Below are positions 51,394-61,593 of a stretch of DNA of 64,000 bases, one piece after another; within the stretch, counting starts at the first letter, position 1; the number at the start of each line of letters is the position of its first letter. The notes beneath the pieces were generated by a model. The model ran no database searches, was not told the origin of the DNA, and worked only from the letters and a program-made list of their open reading frames with translations. The stretch is from Janthinobacterium sp. 64. GTDB lineage: Bacteria > Pseudomonadota > Gammaproteobacteria > Burkholderiales > Burkholderiaceae_D. The translations under genes were made by a program, and so were the position numbers. The stretch covers positions 1,426,001 to 1,490,000 of the forward strand of contig NZ_PHUG01000001.1 of NCBI RefSeq assembly GCF_002813325.1. Reading direction: 5' to 3'.

Positions 51394-53286
51394 ATGATGG
51401 TGCCATTGATGCTGCCCTCGGTGCAGTTGCGCGGTGACCGCATAGCCAGGCTGAACTTGCTGGCCGCAGCAGCCATGCTGGCCACGGCCAGCCTGCTGCT
51501 GATCCTCTTCCAGTTGTTTTCCCTCCAGGCATCACTGCAGCGCGACCTGCGCATCCAGGCCGACATGCTGGCGCCAGCCGCCGCCCAGGCCATGCGCCAC
51601 GATGATCGCCTTGCGGCGCAACAAGTCCTCGCGCCCCTCGCCGCCGCGCCGCATGTGCGGCAAGCACTGCTCTACAGTCCGTATGGCACGCCATTCGCCC
51701 GCTACGCGCGCAGCGCCAGCGATGCAGCGCCCGCGGCGCCGCGCAGCGGCCTGCAGATCGATTACCTGGACGGCAGCGCCGCCCTGCTCCAGAACCTGCC
51801 CGGCGGCGGCGCACTGTATCTGCGCGCCAGCCTGGCGCCGCTGTTCGGCAGCCTGGCGCAATTTGCCGCCTTCACCCTGCTGGTCTGCCTGTGCGCGTTC
51901 GGCCTGACGGTCCTGATGGTGCGCCGCACGCGCACCGCCGCCCAGCATGCGGAAAGCCATTTGCACTACCTGGCCCACGTCGACCCCGTCACGCAGCTGC
52001 CGAACCGCCATGAATTCAACGGCGCCCTGGCCTACGCGCTGGCGCGCGCCGACCGCCAGGACAGCAGCGTGGGACTGCTGCTGCTGGACCTGGACAACTT
52101 CAAGGTGGTCAACGATACGCTGGGCCACCATTGCGGCGACCAGCTGCTCAAACTCGTCGCCGAGCGCCTGGTGGCGATCCTGCGCGGCACCGACATCATC
52201 TGCCGCATCGGCGGCGACGAATTCGTCGTCATCGTCGAACCGGCCGACGACGCCTCGGAAATGGCCAGCGTGGCGCGCAAGATCCTCGCCGTGCTGGCCG
52301 CGCCGTTCGCGCTCGAAGGCCACCAGCTGTATGTCAGCGCCAGCATCGGCGTGAGCCTGTATCCGTTCGATGCGCAGGACGTGGCCACCCTGACGCGCAA
52401 TGCCGACACGGCCATGTACCACGCCAAGCACCAGGGCAAGAACCGCTATGCCGTGTTCAAGGCCGAAATGGAATTGCGCGCCCAGCGCCGCCTGCGCATG
52501 GAGGCGAACCTGCGCCGCGCGCTGCAAAACGAGGAACTGTATCTGCACTACCAGCCGCAAATCGACTTGCGCAGCGGGCGCATCGTCGGCGTGGAAGCGC
52601 TGGTACGCTGGAACTGCCGCGAGATGGGCCAGCTGAGCCCCAGCGAATTCATTCCCGTGGCAGAGGAAAGCGGCATCATCGTAGAACTGGGACGCTGGGT
52701 GCTGCAAAGCGCCTGCCGCCAGGCGGCCAGCTGGTGCAAGGCCGGCCTGCTCGATTCGCTCGAACACGTGGCCGTCAACCTGTCGGCCTGCCAGGCGCGC
52801 GACCCGGGCCTGATGGACGATATCCGCGCCATCCTGGACGAGACGCAGCTGCCGCATGGCTTGCTGGAGCTGGAAATCACGGAAGGCGTATTGATGGACA
52901 ATATCCACGCCAACGTGGAACTGATGCGGCGCCTGCAGGACACGGGCATTCACCTGTCGATCGACGATTTCGGCACCGGCTATTCCTCGATGTCCTACCT
53001 GAAGCGCCTGCCGATCGACCAATTGAAGATCGACCGCAGCTTCGTGCACGACCTGCCCGGCGAGGGAGAAGCCATCGTCACGGCCATCATCGCCATGGCG
53101 CACAGCCTGCATCTGAAAGTGGTGGCCGAAGGCGTGGAAACCTTGCAGCAGGTGGAGTTCTTGAGAAAAGCCGGCTGCGACAACGTGCAGGGCTTTTTCT
53201 TCGCGCGCCCGATGACGGCGGCGCAGTTGACGGCATTGCTGCTGGAGCGGCGCGACTGGAGTACGCGCACCGTCATGCCGGCTTGA
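51394..53286 (+). CDS. Membrane GGDEF-EAL protein (c-di-GMP turnover)
   Basis: This 630-residue protein has two transmembrane helices (about 22-43 and 152-172) around a periplasmic sensor domain, then a GGDEF domain (about 190-355) with intact RIGGDEF and the RGTD inhibitory site five residues before it. An EAL domain (about 370-620) follows, with VGVEALVRW, LSIDDFGTGYSSMSYLK and LKVVAEGVE. Both domains keep catalytic signatures, so it may make or break c-di-GMP depending on signal. GGAG eight bases upstream supports the ATG at 51394; 51397 is possible. It converges on prfC across palindromic repeats. Confidence 0.94.
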   Translation: MMVPLMLPSVQLRGDRIARLNLLAAAAMLATASLLLILFQLFSLQASLQRDLRIQADMLAPAAAQAMRHDDRLAAQQVLAPLAAAPHVRQALLYSPYGTPFARYARSASDAAPAAPRSGLQIDYLDGSAALLQNLPGGGALYLRASLAPLFGSLAQFAAFTLLVCLCAFGLTVLMVRRTRTAAQHAESHLHYLAHVDPVTQLPNRHEFNGALAYALARADRQDSSVGLLLLDLDNFKVVNDTLGHHCGDQLLKLVAERLVAILRGTDIICRIGGDEFVVIVEPADDASEMASVARKILAVLAAPFALEGHQLYVSASIGVSLYPFDAQDVATLTRNADTAMYHAKHQGKNRYAVFKAEMELRAQRRLRMEANLRRALQNEELYLHYQPQIDLRSGRIVGVEALVRWNCREMGQLSPSEFIPVAEESGIIVELGRWVLQSACRQAASWCKAGLLDSLEHVAVNLSACQARDPGLMDDIRAILDETQLPHGLLELEITEGVLMDNIHANVELMRRLQDTGIHLSIDDFGTGYSSMSYLKRLPIDQLKIDRSFVHDLPGEGEAIVTAIIAMAHSLHLKVVAEGVETLQQVEFLRKAGCDNVQGFFFARPMTAAQLTALLLERRDWSTRTVMPA

Positions 53287-53303
53287 ATTGCGCCAACGAT
53301 GGT

Positions 53304-53396
53304 GTCGGATTACGCGGCGTGCCGCCGATAATCCGACCTACACAATGAACAGGCAGGTCGGCGTAGGTCGGGTTAGCGCGCAGCGCGTAACCCGAC
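53304..53396. repeat. Pair of REP-like palindromes between convergent genes
   Basis: GTCGGATTA (53304-53312) pairs with TAATCCGAC (53329-53337), with an inner GCGGC/GCCGC stem. GTCGGGTTA (53367-53375) pairs with TAACCCGAC (53388-53396). Both are flanked by GTAGGTCGG-like sequence. This is the look of dispersed REP/BIME units; they may also end transcripts of both genes. Confidence 0.75.
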
Positions 53397-53408
53397 GCCA
53401 CCTCTACA

Positions 53409-55097
53409 TCAAGCCAGCTTGGCCGAATGCTCGCGCGTCGCGTGGAACGTCAGCTTCGGCCAGCGTTCTTCCGTCAAACGCAGGTTCACGCCCGATGTGG
53501 CCAGGTAAGCCATGTTGCCGGCGGCATCGTAGGCCACGTTGTGGCCCAGCGCGTTTTCGAAGTCCTGCAGGATACGCTTATCGTCGCAGCTGACCCAGCG
53601 CGCGCTGCTGATGCTGGTGCCTTCGAACACGGCGTCGACGCCATACTCGTTGAGCAAGCGGCTGGCCACCACTTCGAACTGCAGCACGCCGACGGCGCCC
53701 AGTACCAGTTCGCCGCCCTGCACCGGCTTGAAGACCTGCACCGCTCCCTCTTCGCCCAGCTGCTGCAAGCCCTTGTGCAACTGCTTGATTTTCAAGGGAT
53801 TACGGATGCGCACGGAGCGGAAGAAGTCCGGCGCGAAGTACGGGATGCCCGTAAACGTCAGCATCTCGCCTTCGGAAAAACTGTCGCCGATCTGCATGTT
53901 GCCATGGTTCGGCAAGCCGATGATGTCGCCCGCGTACGCTTCTTCCACCTGCTCGCGCGACGATGCCATGAAGGTCACCACGTTCGACACCTTGATCTCG
54001 CGCCCCAGGCGCAAGTGCTTGACCTTCATGCCGCGCTCGAAACGTCCCGAGCACACGCGCAAGAAGGCGATGCGGTCGCGGTGGGCCGGATCCATGTTGG
54101 CCTGGATCTTGAAGACGAAACCGGTAAACGGCTGCTCGGACGGGGCCACCGAACGCACGGTGGCGTCGCGCTCGCGCGGCGCCGGCGCCCAGTCGACCAG
54201 CGCGGACAGAATCTCGCGCACGCCGAAGTTGTTGATGGCCGAGCCGAAGAACACGGGCGTCTGCACGCCGGAGAGGAATTCTTCGAGGTTGAACGGATTC
54301 GACGCGCCGTGCACCAGTTCCACTTCCATGCGCAGCTGGTCCATCTCGAGCGGGAACATCTCCTGCAGGCGCGGGTTGTCGATGCCCTTGATGATTTCGA
54401 AGGCGCCATCGGCCTTTTCTTCGCCGGCCTTGAACAGCATGATCTCGTCGTTCAGCAGGTGGTACACGCCGCGGAAGTTTTTGCCCATGCCGATAGGCCA
54501 GGTGACGGGCGCGCACTGGATCTTCAGCACCGATTCGAGTTCGTCGAGCAGGTCCAGCGGATCGCGCGTCTCGCGGTCCATCTTGTTCATGAAGGTGACG
54601 ATCGGCGTATTGCGCATGCGGCACACAGCCAGCAGCTTGATCGTCTGCGCTTCCACACCCTTGGCCGCATCGATCACCATCAGCGCCGAGTCGACCGCCG
54701 TCAGCACGCGGTAGGTATCTTCCGAGAAGTCCTGGTGACCCGGGGTGTCGAGCAGGTTGACGACGTGGTCGCGGAATTCGAACTGCATCACCGAGGAAGC
54801 GACGGAAATGCCGCGCTGCTTCTCGATCTCCATCCAGTCCGACGTCGCGTGGCGGCCCGATTTACGCGCCTTGACGGTACCGGCCATCTGGATCGCGCCC
54901 GAGAACAGCAGCAGTTTTTCCGTCAAGGTGGTTTTACCGGCATCCGGGTGGGAAATGATGCCGAAGGTGCGGCGGCGCGCCACTTCGCGCGCGATCACGG
55001 CCGGCGCCTTGCTGCTCGCTGGCGCTGCGGCGTTGTCCGCATTGTCGCTGGAATCGGGGGTAGTGATGTCGTTCTCGTTGGCCATATTGGTGACCAT
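53409..55097 (-). CDS. prfC: Peptide chain release factor 3
   Basis: RF3 is the GTPase that removes RF1/RF2 from the ribosome after peptide release. The 562-residue protein has the G1 motif SHPDAGKTT (about 46), the RGISVASS switch, DTPGHQDF (G3) and NKMD (G4), followed by RF3 domains II and III ([18 protein letters not shown]). It is slightly longer than the E. coli protein because of an N-terminal extension rich in Asp, Asn and Ala. The ATG at 55097 has GAGGG seven bases upstream; the ATG four codons later is an alternative. The very long open frame upstream is antisense to the chemoreceptor. Confidence 0.96.
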   Translation of the reverse strand: MVTNMANENDITTPDSSDNADNAAAPASSKAPAVIAREVARRRTFGIISHPDAGKTTLTEKLLLFSGAIQMAGTVKARKSGRHATSDWMEIEKQRGISVASSVMQFEFRDHVVNLLDTPGHQDFSEDTYRVLTAVDSALMVIDAAKGVEAQTIKLLAVCRMRNTPIVTFMNKMDRETRDPLDLLDELESVLKIQCAPVTWPIGMGKNFRGVYHLLNDEIMLFKAGEEKADGAFEIIKGIDNPRLQEMFPLEMDQLRMEVELVHGASNPFNLEEFLSGVQTPVFFGSAINNFGVREILSALVDWAPAPRERDATVRSVAPSEQPFTGFVFKIQANMDPAHRDRIAFLRVCSGRFERGMKVKHLRLGREIKVSNVVTFMASSREQVEEAYAGDIIGLPNHGNMQIGDSFSEGEMLTFTGIPYFAPDFFRSVRIRNPLKIKQLHKGLQQLGEEGAVQVFKPVQGGELVLGAVGVLQFEVVASRLLNEYGVDAVFEGTSISSARWVSCDDKRILQDFENALGHNVAYDAAGNMAYLATSGVNLRLTEERWPKLTFHATREHSAKLA

Positions 55098-55259
55098 AAT
55101 ATGGCCCTCGCAAAAAACCCTCGATTTTACAGAAGGATCGCACTTCCGTGTGAACTGCTTCACTCTGGCGAACGGCAAAATTGGCCACTTCATCAAGGGG
55201 TCACAATCGGCGGGCAACATTGCACTGCAGAAATGTTGCCACTCTTCCTTGGAAAACCG

Positions 55260-57317
55260 ATGAAAATCCTCCTCACTCCCGCCATCCGACTCATGCAGCG
55301 CTTGCGCCTGCTGCCCAAATTCATGCTTGTCTGTCTGGTCTTCTTGCTGCCTTTGGTGCTGGCGACCACCCTGCTGATCTCGGAGCTGGGCAAGTCGCTG
55401 GCCCAGGCGCAGGATGCGCAGCGGGGCGTGACCTATGTGCGCCAGCTGCAGGAAGGCACGCGCCTGCTGCAGCAGCGGCGCGGCCTGGAACACTTGCGCC
55501 TGAGCGGCAAGGCGAGCATGGACAACACGGCCGTCAATGCGCGCATCACGGCCACGCTGGCCGCCCTGGCGCGCTTGCCGGCTGGCGCCGGCCTGCCGCA
55601 GGCGGCCGAGCTGAGCAAGCAGTGGCAAGCCCTGCTGGGCCGCCAGACGGGCCTCGCGGCGCGCGACAGCTACGCGGCGCACACGGCGCTGCTGCGCCAG
55701 GCGGCCAAACTGGGCCAGCTGGTGGCCGACCGTTCGCACCTGAGCCTCGACCCCGACGCGGGCGCCAACCACCTGAGCGCCGCATTTACCGCCACCGTGC
55801 CCGACCTGGCCGAAAGCCTGTCCGACATCGCCGGGCGCGGCGCCGCCTACATCGACACGGGCCTGTTCGAAGCGAATGAAGATCAACTCGTCAACGCCAA
55901 CGCCCTGATCGCGCGCCACGAACTGGAACGCCTGCCGGCCCGCTTTGACGAAATCATCGCCGCCAGGCCGGAACTGCGCGCCAGCCTGCAGCCGGCCCTG
56001 AAAGCCGTGCCGGTCGCGCTGGCCTTCCTCGAACGCACGAAAAATGAAGTGACCAATTCCTACGACCAGACCTCGGGCGCGCAATTCCACGCGGCCGGCA
56101 TGCAAGCGATCGACGCCTTGCACGCGCTCTCGGGCGCCTCGGCCAGCGCCCTGGACGGCGTGCTGACGCAGCGCATCGCCCGCGACGAGGCGCGCCGCGC
56201 CCTGATCCTGGCGGCCATGCTGCTGGTGCTGCTGGCCGCCGCCTACCTGTGCGCGGGCTTCTATGCAGCGTTTGCGCGCGACGTGACGCAATTGCGCGTG
56301 GCCGTCGGCGCGGCGGCGGCGGGCGACCTGTCGCTGCGCATCACCTCGCAGGCGCATGATGAAATCGGCGACCTGGTGCGCGACTTCGGCGCCATGACGC
56401 ACGGCCTAGCCACCCTGGTGCAGGAAATCCGCGGCGGCGCAGCCGTCATCGCGGCCGCCGGCGCCGATATCGCCCAGGGCAACGCGGCCCTGTCCGGCCA
56501 CACGGCCACGCAAGCGGACGCGCTGGGCGCCACGGTGGACTCGATGCGCGAGCTGACGGCCACCGTGGGCCGCAACGAAGTCCACGTAGGACAGGGACGC
56601 ACGCTGGTGGCGACGGCGGCCGACGTGGCCCTGCGCGGCGGGCAAACGGTGGGCGCCGTGGTCGAGACGATGGCCTCGATCAAGGCCAGCTCGCACAAGA
56701 TCGTCGACATCATCGGCGTCATCAACGGCATCGCCTTCCAGACGAATATCCTGGCCCTGAACGCGGCCGTGGAAGCGGCGCGCGCGGGCGAGCAGGGACG
56801 CGGCTTTGCCGTCGTCGCCGCCGAAGTGCGCAGCCTGGCGCAGCGCTCGAACGACGCAGCGCTGGAAATCAAGCGCCTGATCGGCGATTCGGTGGCCACC
56901 GTCGATGCGGGCGGCGACCTGGTCAATGCGGCCGGCAACACCATGCGGCAAGTCGTCGATGCGGTGCAGCAGGTGGCCGTGGTGATCGGGCGCATCAGCA
57001 GCGCCGGCGCCGAGCAGAATGGCGAGATCGCCCGCATCAACGGCGCGCTGGCGCAAATCGACGACATGACGCGCCAGAACGCGGGCCTGGTCGACGAGGC
57101 GCGCGCCGGTTCGCAGCGCCTGCACCAGGAAGCCGAGGCGCTGACGCAGGCCGTCAGCCGCTTCCGCCTGGGCGAACACGAGGCATCAGCCACGCGCCTG
57201 CCACCCGCCACGCCCATGCGCGATGGCTTGCCCAGCGTGCGTCCGGCCGGCCTGTGGAGCGCCAATAAGCCGCGCGTCATATCACAAAATCGCGCGGAAC
57301 GGCGCAAGGCTAGCTAG
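55260..57317 (+). CDS. Methyl-accepting chemotaxis protein
   Basis: This 685-residue chemoreceptor has an N-terminal transmembrane helix (about 20-40), a helical periplasmic sensor (about 45-315; all-helical NIT-like), a second transmembrane helix (about 318-340), HAMP (about 342-393) and the signalling domain with hairpin tip [20 protein letters not shown] (about 490-510). It feeds the CheA/CheW array. No C-terminal CheR-binding pentapeptide is evident. The ATG at 55260 is the first after the divergent prfC region and has a GGA-containing ribosome site. Confidence 0.93.
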   Translation: MKILLTPAIRLMQRLRLLPKFMLVCLVFLLPLVLATTLLISELGKSLAQAQDAQRGVTYVRQLQEGTRLLQQRRGLEHLRLSGKASMDNTAVNARITATLAALARLPAGAGLPQAAELSKQWQALLGRQTGLAARDSYAAHTALLRQAAKLGQLVADRSHLSLDPDAGANHLSAAFTATVPDLAESLSDIAGRGAAYIDTGLFEANEDQLVNANALIARHELERLPARFDEIIAARPELRASLQPALKAVPVALAFLERTKNEVTNSYDQTSGAQFHAAGMQAIDALHALSGASASALDGVLTQRIARDEARRALILAAMLLVLLAAAYLCAGFYAAFARDVTQLRVAVGAAAAGDLSLRITSQAHDEIGDLVRDFGAMTHGLATLVQEIRGGAAVIAAAGADIAQGNAALSGHTATQADALGATVDSMRELTATVGRNEVHVGQGRTLVATAADVALRGGQTVGAVVETMASIKASSHKIVDIIGVINGIAFQTNILALNAAVEAARAGEQGRGFAVVAAEVRSLAQRSNDAALEIKRLIGDSVATVDAGGDLVNAAGNTMRQVVDAVQQVAVVIGRISSAGAEQNGEIARINGALAQIDDMTRQNAGLVDEARAGSQRLHQEAEALTQAVSRFRLGEHEASATRLPPATPMRDGLPSVRPAGLWSANKPRVISQNRAERRKAS

Positions 57318-57371
57318 GCTAAAGTGTGCGTGTAGGACAAGGACTACAATTTCGCCTCAGAAGAGACTACA

Positions 57372-57411
57372 AAGTGGCGACTGCTAATCTTATGTTCGCC
57401 ACTTACATAAG
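57372..57411 (+). promoter_or_regulatory. Interlocked inverted repeats upstream of the Crp-like gene
   Basis: AAGTGGCGA (57372-57380) pairs with TCGCCACTT (57396-57404), and CTTATGT (57389-57395) pairs with ACATAAG (57405-57411). The second left arm lies in the first loop, and the right arms abut. The stems are probably alternative rather than simultaneous. A GACTACAA direct repeat (about 57342 and 57363) lies just before. Confidence 0.45.
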
Positions 57412-57543
57412 CTTTTAAAGTAGCTACATCGCGATCTGCAGCGCGCGGTCGAAAAAAAACGCCGTTATCCGATGGATGCGGCACAGCTTTCGACCAGCAA
57501 CGCGGCAGTCGCACTCCGATGTAAAAAGCCTGTGAGGAATACT

Positions 57544-58353
57544 ATGAGCCATACTCAACTTATCACCCCGGTCCAGAAGAACCAGCTGCTGCCGCGCGCC
57601 ATGCCGGCGGCTGGACGGGAAATCAAGCTTGCGTCGCGGGTTAGCCTCAGCAGTGCCCAACAAAATGAATTGCTGGCCGCCCTGCCACGCGCCGCGCTCG
57701 AATCGCTGTTCGAAGACCTGGAACTGGTGGAACTGCCTTTCGGCAAGGAACTGTATGCCTACGGTAACAACCTGGAATACAGCTACTTCCCCACCACCGC
57801 CATCATTTCGCTGCTGTACGTAATGGAAGATGGCGCGACGACGGAAATCGCCGTCGTCGGCCATGAAGGCGTGGCCGGCGCTTCGCTGCTGGCCGGCGAA
57901 CGCGCCATGTGCACGGCTGTCGTGCAAAGCGCCGGCTACGGCTACCGCCTGAAAACGCAAAGCTTGCGCGACGCGTTCAATCAAGGCGGCGCCCTGCCCC
58001 AGTTGCTGATGCGCTACACCAACGCCCTGTTTGCGCAAATGGCGCAGAACGCCGTCGGCGGCCGCCACAGCTCGATCGAGCAAAAGCTGTGCCGCTGGCT
58101 GCTGGACCGCCTGGACCGTTCGCCATCGAACGAATTGAAAGTCACGCAAGAGCTGATCTCGATCATGCTGGGCGTGCGCCGCGAAAGCATCACGGCCGCC
58201 GCCGGTAAATTGCAGGAAGAAGGCTTGATTCACTATCGCCGCGGCAATATCACGGTGCTGGACCGCGCCGGCCTGGAATGCTATGCGGGCGAATGCTACA
58301 AGGTCGCCAAGACGGAATACGACCGCTTGCTGCGCGACGTGTCGCGCTGCTGA
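57544..58353 (+). CDS. Crp/Fnr-family transcriptional regulator
   Basis: This 269-residue protein has a cyclic-nucleotide-binding-like beta roll (about 45-155; ELVELPFGKELYAYGNN) and a C-terminal winged helix (about 180-255; KVTQELISIMLGVRRESITA). No Fe-S Cys cluster of Fnr type is seen at the N-terminus, and the ligand is unknown; the TTEIAVVGHEGVAG stretch is typical of a sub-family of small-ligand sensors. The ATG at 57544 has GAGG six bases upstream; the longer frame is unsupported. A strong bidirectional terminator follows. Confidence 0.88.
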   Translation: MSHTQLITPVQKNQLLPRAMPAAGREIKLASRVSLSSAQQNELLAALPRAALESLFEDLELVELPFGKELYAYGNNLEYSYFPTTAIISLLYVMEDGATTEIAVVGHEGVAGASLLAGERAMCTAVVQSAGYGYRLKTQSLRDAFNQGGALPQLLMRYTNALFAQMAQNAVGGRHSSIEQKLCRWLLDRLDRSPSNELKVTQELISIMLGVRRESITAAAGKLQEEGLIHYRRGNITVLDRAGLECYAGECYKVAKTEYDRLLRDVSRC

Positions 58354-58375
58354 ACCGCTGCTGAGCTGAACAGAT

Positions 58376-58412
58376 AAAAAAATGGCCGGGCTGCATGCCC
58401 GGCCATTTTTTT
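58376..58412. terminator. Bidirectional intrinsic terminator
   Basis: AAAAAAATGGCCGGGC-TGCAT-GCCCGGCCATTTTTTT is a 16-bp perfect stem with A-run before and T-run after. It can end both the Crp-like gene (plus) and the histidine kinase gene (minus). Confidence 0.95.
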
Positions 58413-58426
58413 GCATCCAGAAACAC

Positions 58427-59842
58427 TCACACGCTGGCGTCTTCGCTGAGCTCTTCCGGCTCCGGCGTCAGCGGCAGCGGAATCACGGCTTCCACGCAAG
58501 TCCCCTTGCCTTCCGGCCCCTGGCGCACGGTGAGGGTGCCTCCCAGCAGCAAGGCCCGCTCGCGCATGCCCAGCAAGCCGTGCGACATGGGTTTTTGCAG
58601 CGCGTCTTCGGTGATGCCGATGCCGTCGTCGATCACGCGCAGCACCAGGCCGTGTTCATTGCGTTTCAATGTCACGCTGACCATGCCGGCACGCGCATAC
58701 TTGAGGATATTCGTCAGCGATTCCTGCACGATACGGAACAGGGCAATCGTCAGGGTGGCTTCGCGGTTGTCGATATTGATGGCCACGTCCGTTTCGCAGC
58801 GCACCGAACTCATGCGCGAAAAATCCTCGCAATAGCTTTCGATGGCGGCGCACAGGCCCAGATTGTCCAGCAGGCTGGGGCGCAGGTCTTCCACGATGCG
58901 GCGCTTCAGTTCCACCGTCTCCAGCAAGGTGGCCTTGGCGCGGCGCAACTGCGTGGCCAGTTCCGGCTGCGTGTGGGCCAGTTGCTGCGTGACGGCGCCC
59001 AGGTCCATGCTGATCGAGGTCAGGTTGGCGCCCAGCTCATCGTGCAGCTCGCGCGCCAGGCGCGCTTTTTCCACTTCATTGACGCTGATCAAATGGCGCG
59101 ACAGCACGGATAATTGCTCAGTACGCTTGCTGACCGTCGATTCCAAGGTATCGTTGGCATTTTGCAATGCATATTCGACGGCCGCGCGGTTCTGGAAGCT
59201 GCGCCGCACCAGCTGGTAAAACATGATCAGCACGAGGATGGCCAGGGCATTGATGCCGATGCCGAGCAGCACGGCTTTCTGGTACTCATGATAAAAGGCG
59301 GCGCTGCCGGACGACAGCGCTTCATTCTGTTCGCGCGTCATGATCACCACCTGCAGGCGGATTTCGTCCATGGTGGCACGGTCATCGGTCACGCGCGAGA
59401 TATTGACGATTTCAGCCAGCCCGCCCTGCTTGTAGACCTCGATCGACTCTTGCAGCATCGACATCTTGCGACGGATTAAACTCTTTAATTGCGCCAGGTT
59501 TTTCAGCTGGGTGGGACTGCCCGCGAGCAAGCTTTGCAGCTCATTCAATTCGTTGTCGATTTCCGTGGCAGCCGTCTTCGACGGTCCCAGGTAGGTTTCT
59601 GAGCCGGAAATGAAATAGCCGCGCAAGCTGCTTTCCGCATCGAGCACGAGCACGTTCAAGTACTGCAGACGGTCCGCCACGCGGGCGCTCTGGCTGAGCA
59701 AGGCGTTCGTGCCCTTCAGCGACTGCAGGTTGTGATAGAGACTGAAACCATTGAGTACAAGCAGCAAGGCGCACGTCACGCACAGGATCGTCTTGTAGAG
59801 GGGCAGGCGGTGATTCGGGGCCGGTTCAGCGGTGAAATACAT
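58427..59842 (-). CDS. NarX/DegS-type sensor histidine kinase with CHASE3-like sensor
   Basis: This 471-residue kinase has a transmembrane helix near the N-terminus (about 17-40), a periplasmic CHASE3-like four-helix sensor (about 45-190; LNVLVLDAESSLRGYFISG) and a second transmembrane helix (about 192-215). A HisKA_3 domain with phosphoacceptor His in RELHDELGANLTS (about 267) and a HATPase domain (IVQESLTNILKYA; LRVIDDGIGI; LLGMRERALLLGG) follow. It should phosphorylate the NarL-type regulator encoded upstream. The start is uncertain: ATG at 59842, or 59854 which abuts AAGG. The gap to the regulator gene is about 145 bases. Confidence 0.92.
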   Translation of the reverse strand: MYFTAEPAPNHRLPLYKTILCVTCALLLVLNGFSLYHNLQSLKGTNALLSQSARVADRLQYLNVLVLDAESSLRGYFISGSETYLGPSKTAATEIDNELNELQSLLAGSPTQLKNLAQLKSLIRRKMSMLQESIEVYKQGGLAEIVNISRVTDDRATMDEIRLQVVIMTREQNEALSSGSAAFYHEYQKAVLLGIGINALAILVLIMFYQLVRRSFQNRAAVEYALQNANDTLESTVSKRTEQLSVLSRHLISVNEVEKARLARELHDELGANLTSISMDLGAVTQQLAHTQPELATQLRRAKATLLETVELKRRIVEDLRPSLLDNLGLCAAIESYCEDFSRMSSVRCETDVAINIDNREATLTIALFRIVQESLTNILKYARAGMVSVTLKRNEHGLVLRVIDDGIGITEDALQKPMSHGLLGMRERALLLGGTLTVRQGPEGKGTCVEAVIPLPLTPEPEELSEDASV

Positions 59843-59987
59843 CCTGATGTGCATCCTTAGCAAGGTTCGGCGCGGGAAAAAAACGCCGGCGCCGGCCAAT
59901 TATAGTCCTCGCCACAAACTGCTGCACTGCACAAGTCGTGCTGGCTGGCTGGCTGAGCGATCATGTTTCCATGATCGCACCGCAGCG

Positions 59988-60620
59988 CTAGTCAAGCAAA
60001 TTGTTTTTCATTGCGTAATAGGTCAAGTCGCTGTTCGATTGCAAGCCCATTTTTTCCATGATGCGCGTACGGTAAGTACTCACCGTCTTGATGCTCAGCG
60101 ACAAGGCCACGCCGATATCGGACACGGTGGCGCCGCGCGCCAGGCGCAGGAAGACCTGGAACTCGCGGTCCGACAATTCCGTATGCAGGGCGGCATTCGT
60201 GTCGCGGTCAAACGACTGCGCCAGCAATTCACCGACGGTGGAACTGACATAGCGGCGCCCCTGGAACACGGTGCGCACGGCCGTCATCAGCTCATCGGCT
60301 TCGCATTCCTTGTTCAGATAGCCATTCGCTCCCATCTTGAACAGGTTCAGCGCATATTGCTGCGCAGGATAGCCGCTGAGGATCAGCACGGGCAATTCCG
60401 GCTGGCCCTGGCGGATCGTGCGCAAGGTATCGATGCCGCTCTGATCGGGCATGGCGATATCGAGCAGCAATACATCGCATATTTCGCGGCGGGCGATATC
60501 GAGCGCTTCGCGCCCCGTACCGGCTTCCGCCACCACACTGAAATCGCTTGACGACGAAAAAATCTGCTTGAATCCAGCTCGTACTATTTGGTGATCATCA
60601 CAAATGGCAACGCGTATCAT
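59988..60620 (-). CDS. NarL/FixJ-type response regulator
   Basis: This 210-residue protein has a receiver domain with acidic pair DD (8-9), phosphoacceptor Asp 54 (VLLLDIAMPD) and Lys 104 (GYLNKE), then a LuxR helix-turn-helix (about 148-205; ELSDREFQVFLRLARG, VSDIGVALSLSIKTVSTYR). AAGGGGAAACA precedes the ATG. It is first in a two-gene unit with the histidine kinase. Typical of UvrY/NarL-like regulators of secretion, motility or metabolism; targets cannot be read here. Confidence 0.94.
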   Translation of the reverse strand: MIRVAICDDHQIVRAGFKQIFSSSSDFSVVAEAGTGREALDIARREICDVLLLDIAMPDQSGIDTLRTIRQGQPELPVLILSGYPAQQYALNLFKMGANGYLNKECEADELMTAVRTVFQGRRYVSSTVGELLAQSFDRDTNAALHTELSDREFQVFLRLARGATVSDIGVALSLSIKTVSTYRTRIMEKMGLQSNSDLTYYAMKNNLLD

Positions 60621-60712
60621 TGTTTCCCCTTAAATTTTCCTGGCCTGGGAAAGACTACCGGAACCTGCACGCTGCTCCGGCTTAGCGTCACTAACAAAAA
60701 CGCAACATTAAC

Positions 60713-60751
60713 ATTATATTCAAAATATGGCATGCTGTACGGTAGCGTCAA
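60713..60751 (-). promoter_or_regulatory. Promoter of the response regulator gene
   Basis: On the minus strand TTGACG (60746-60751) stands 18 bases from TATTTT (60722-60727), and a perfect TATAAT lies at 60713-60718. Either -10 is possible, giving a leader of about 86-95 bases. The 60621-60830 gap shows no tRNA. Confidence 0.5.
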
Positions 60752-60830
60752 CGCCAAGGCGGAGCGCCCATGCAGTATAGTCAACTTGCTCAACTGCGAC
60801 CGGACAACCCCACCTATATTGGTACAAATC

Positions 60831-61235
60831 TTATTTTAGCAAGTTTAAAATCGCCATTAATTCATTGCGTATCCACACGCGGTCCAACGGCGCTTCCTGC
60901 GGCACGACGGGCATGGCCGGCAGCACAGGCAATTCGTCGAGGACGGCATGCGAGGCGCCACGGCTGTCGAGCTTGTTGCGCGCGCCGCTGATGGTAAAGC
61001 CCTGCTCATACAGCAATTCGCGGATGCGGCGTATCAGCAGCACCTCATGGTGCTGATAATAACGGCGGTTGCCACGTCGTTTGACCGGCTTGAGCTGGGA
61101 AAACTCCTGCTCCCAGTAGCGCAGTACGTGCGGTTTGACGCCGCACAACTCGCTCACCTCGCCAATCGTGAAATAGCGTTTCGCCGGAATGGGTGGCAAG
61201 GCGATCAACTCGGTTTTACTGATGCGCTCGTTCAT
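60831..61235 (-). CDS. MerR-family transcriptional regulator (ihfA-linked)
   Basis: This 134-residue protein has the MerR N-terminal winged helix (YFTIGEVSELCGVKPHVLRY, about 22-41, then WEQEF) and a helical dimer region, but no metal-binding Cys cluster at the C-terminus. This gene commonly follows ihfA in beta- and gammaproteobacteria. The ATG at 61235 is preferred; a GTG two codons earlier is possible. It begins 10 bases after the ihfA stop, so the two are co-transcribed. The effector is unknown. Confidence 0.92.
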   Translation of the reverse strand: MNERISKTELIALPPIPAKRYFTIGEVSELCGVKPHVLRYWEQEFSQLKPVKRRGNRRYYQHHEVLLIRRIRELLYEQGFTISGARNKLDSRGASHAVLDELPVLPAMPVVPQEAPLDRVWIRNELMAILNLLK

Positions 61236-61245
61236 CGCCACTCAC

Positions 61246-61593
61246 TCAGGCAGCACGTGCCAGCGGACTGGTCTCTTCGACCATGCTTTTCAGCTTCTGG
61301 CTCGCATGAAAAGTCACGACACGGCGTGCCGTGATGGGAATCTCTTCGCCCGTCTTCGGATTGCGGCCCGGCCGCTGCGGCTTGTCGCGCAACTGGAAAT
61401 TGCCGAAACCGGACAACTTGACGGCTTCGCCACGCTCAAGCGCATTGCGGATCTCGTCAAAAAAGGTCTCGACCATATCCTTCGCTTCGCGCTTGTTCAG
61501 GCCCACTTGCTCGAACAACAGTTCGGCCAGCTCCGCCTTGGTCAAGGTGGGTAAATCTTTTTCCGCTTCCTGGCGCACCTTGGCAACCAGCAT
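61246..61593 (-). CDS. ihfA: Integration host factor subunit alpha
   Basis: IHF alpha pairs with IHF beta to bend DNA at specific sites for recombination, replication and transcription. The protein contains the HU/IHF core [20 protein letters not shown] with the DNA-intercalating arm [19 protein letters not shown]. From the ATG at 61593 it has 115 residues, about 16 longer at the N-terminus than the usual 99; a TTG at 61545 would give the standard length, and a GTG at 61698 a longer form. It lies between pheT and the merR gene, as in many Proteobacteria. Confidence 0.93.
   Translation of the reverse strand: MLVAKVRQEAEKDLPTLTKAELAELLFEQVGLNKREAKDMVETFFDEIRNALERGEAVKLSGFGNFQLRDKPQRPGRNPKTGEEIPITARRVVTFHASQKLKSMVEETSPLARAA

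Noticed and set aside
53427..55259. Plus-strand extension of the chemoreceptor frame antisense to prfC
   Set aside because: Runs antisense to RF3; the receptor starts with its transmembrane helix at 55260.
57372..57411. H-type pseudoknot in the Crp-like leader
   Set aside because: The third loop would be zero bases across a 9-bp stem, which is sterically unlikely; treated as alternative stems instead.
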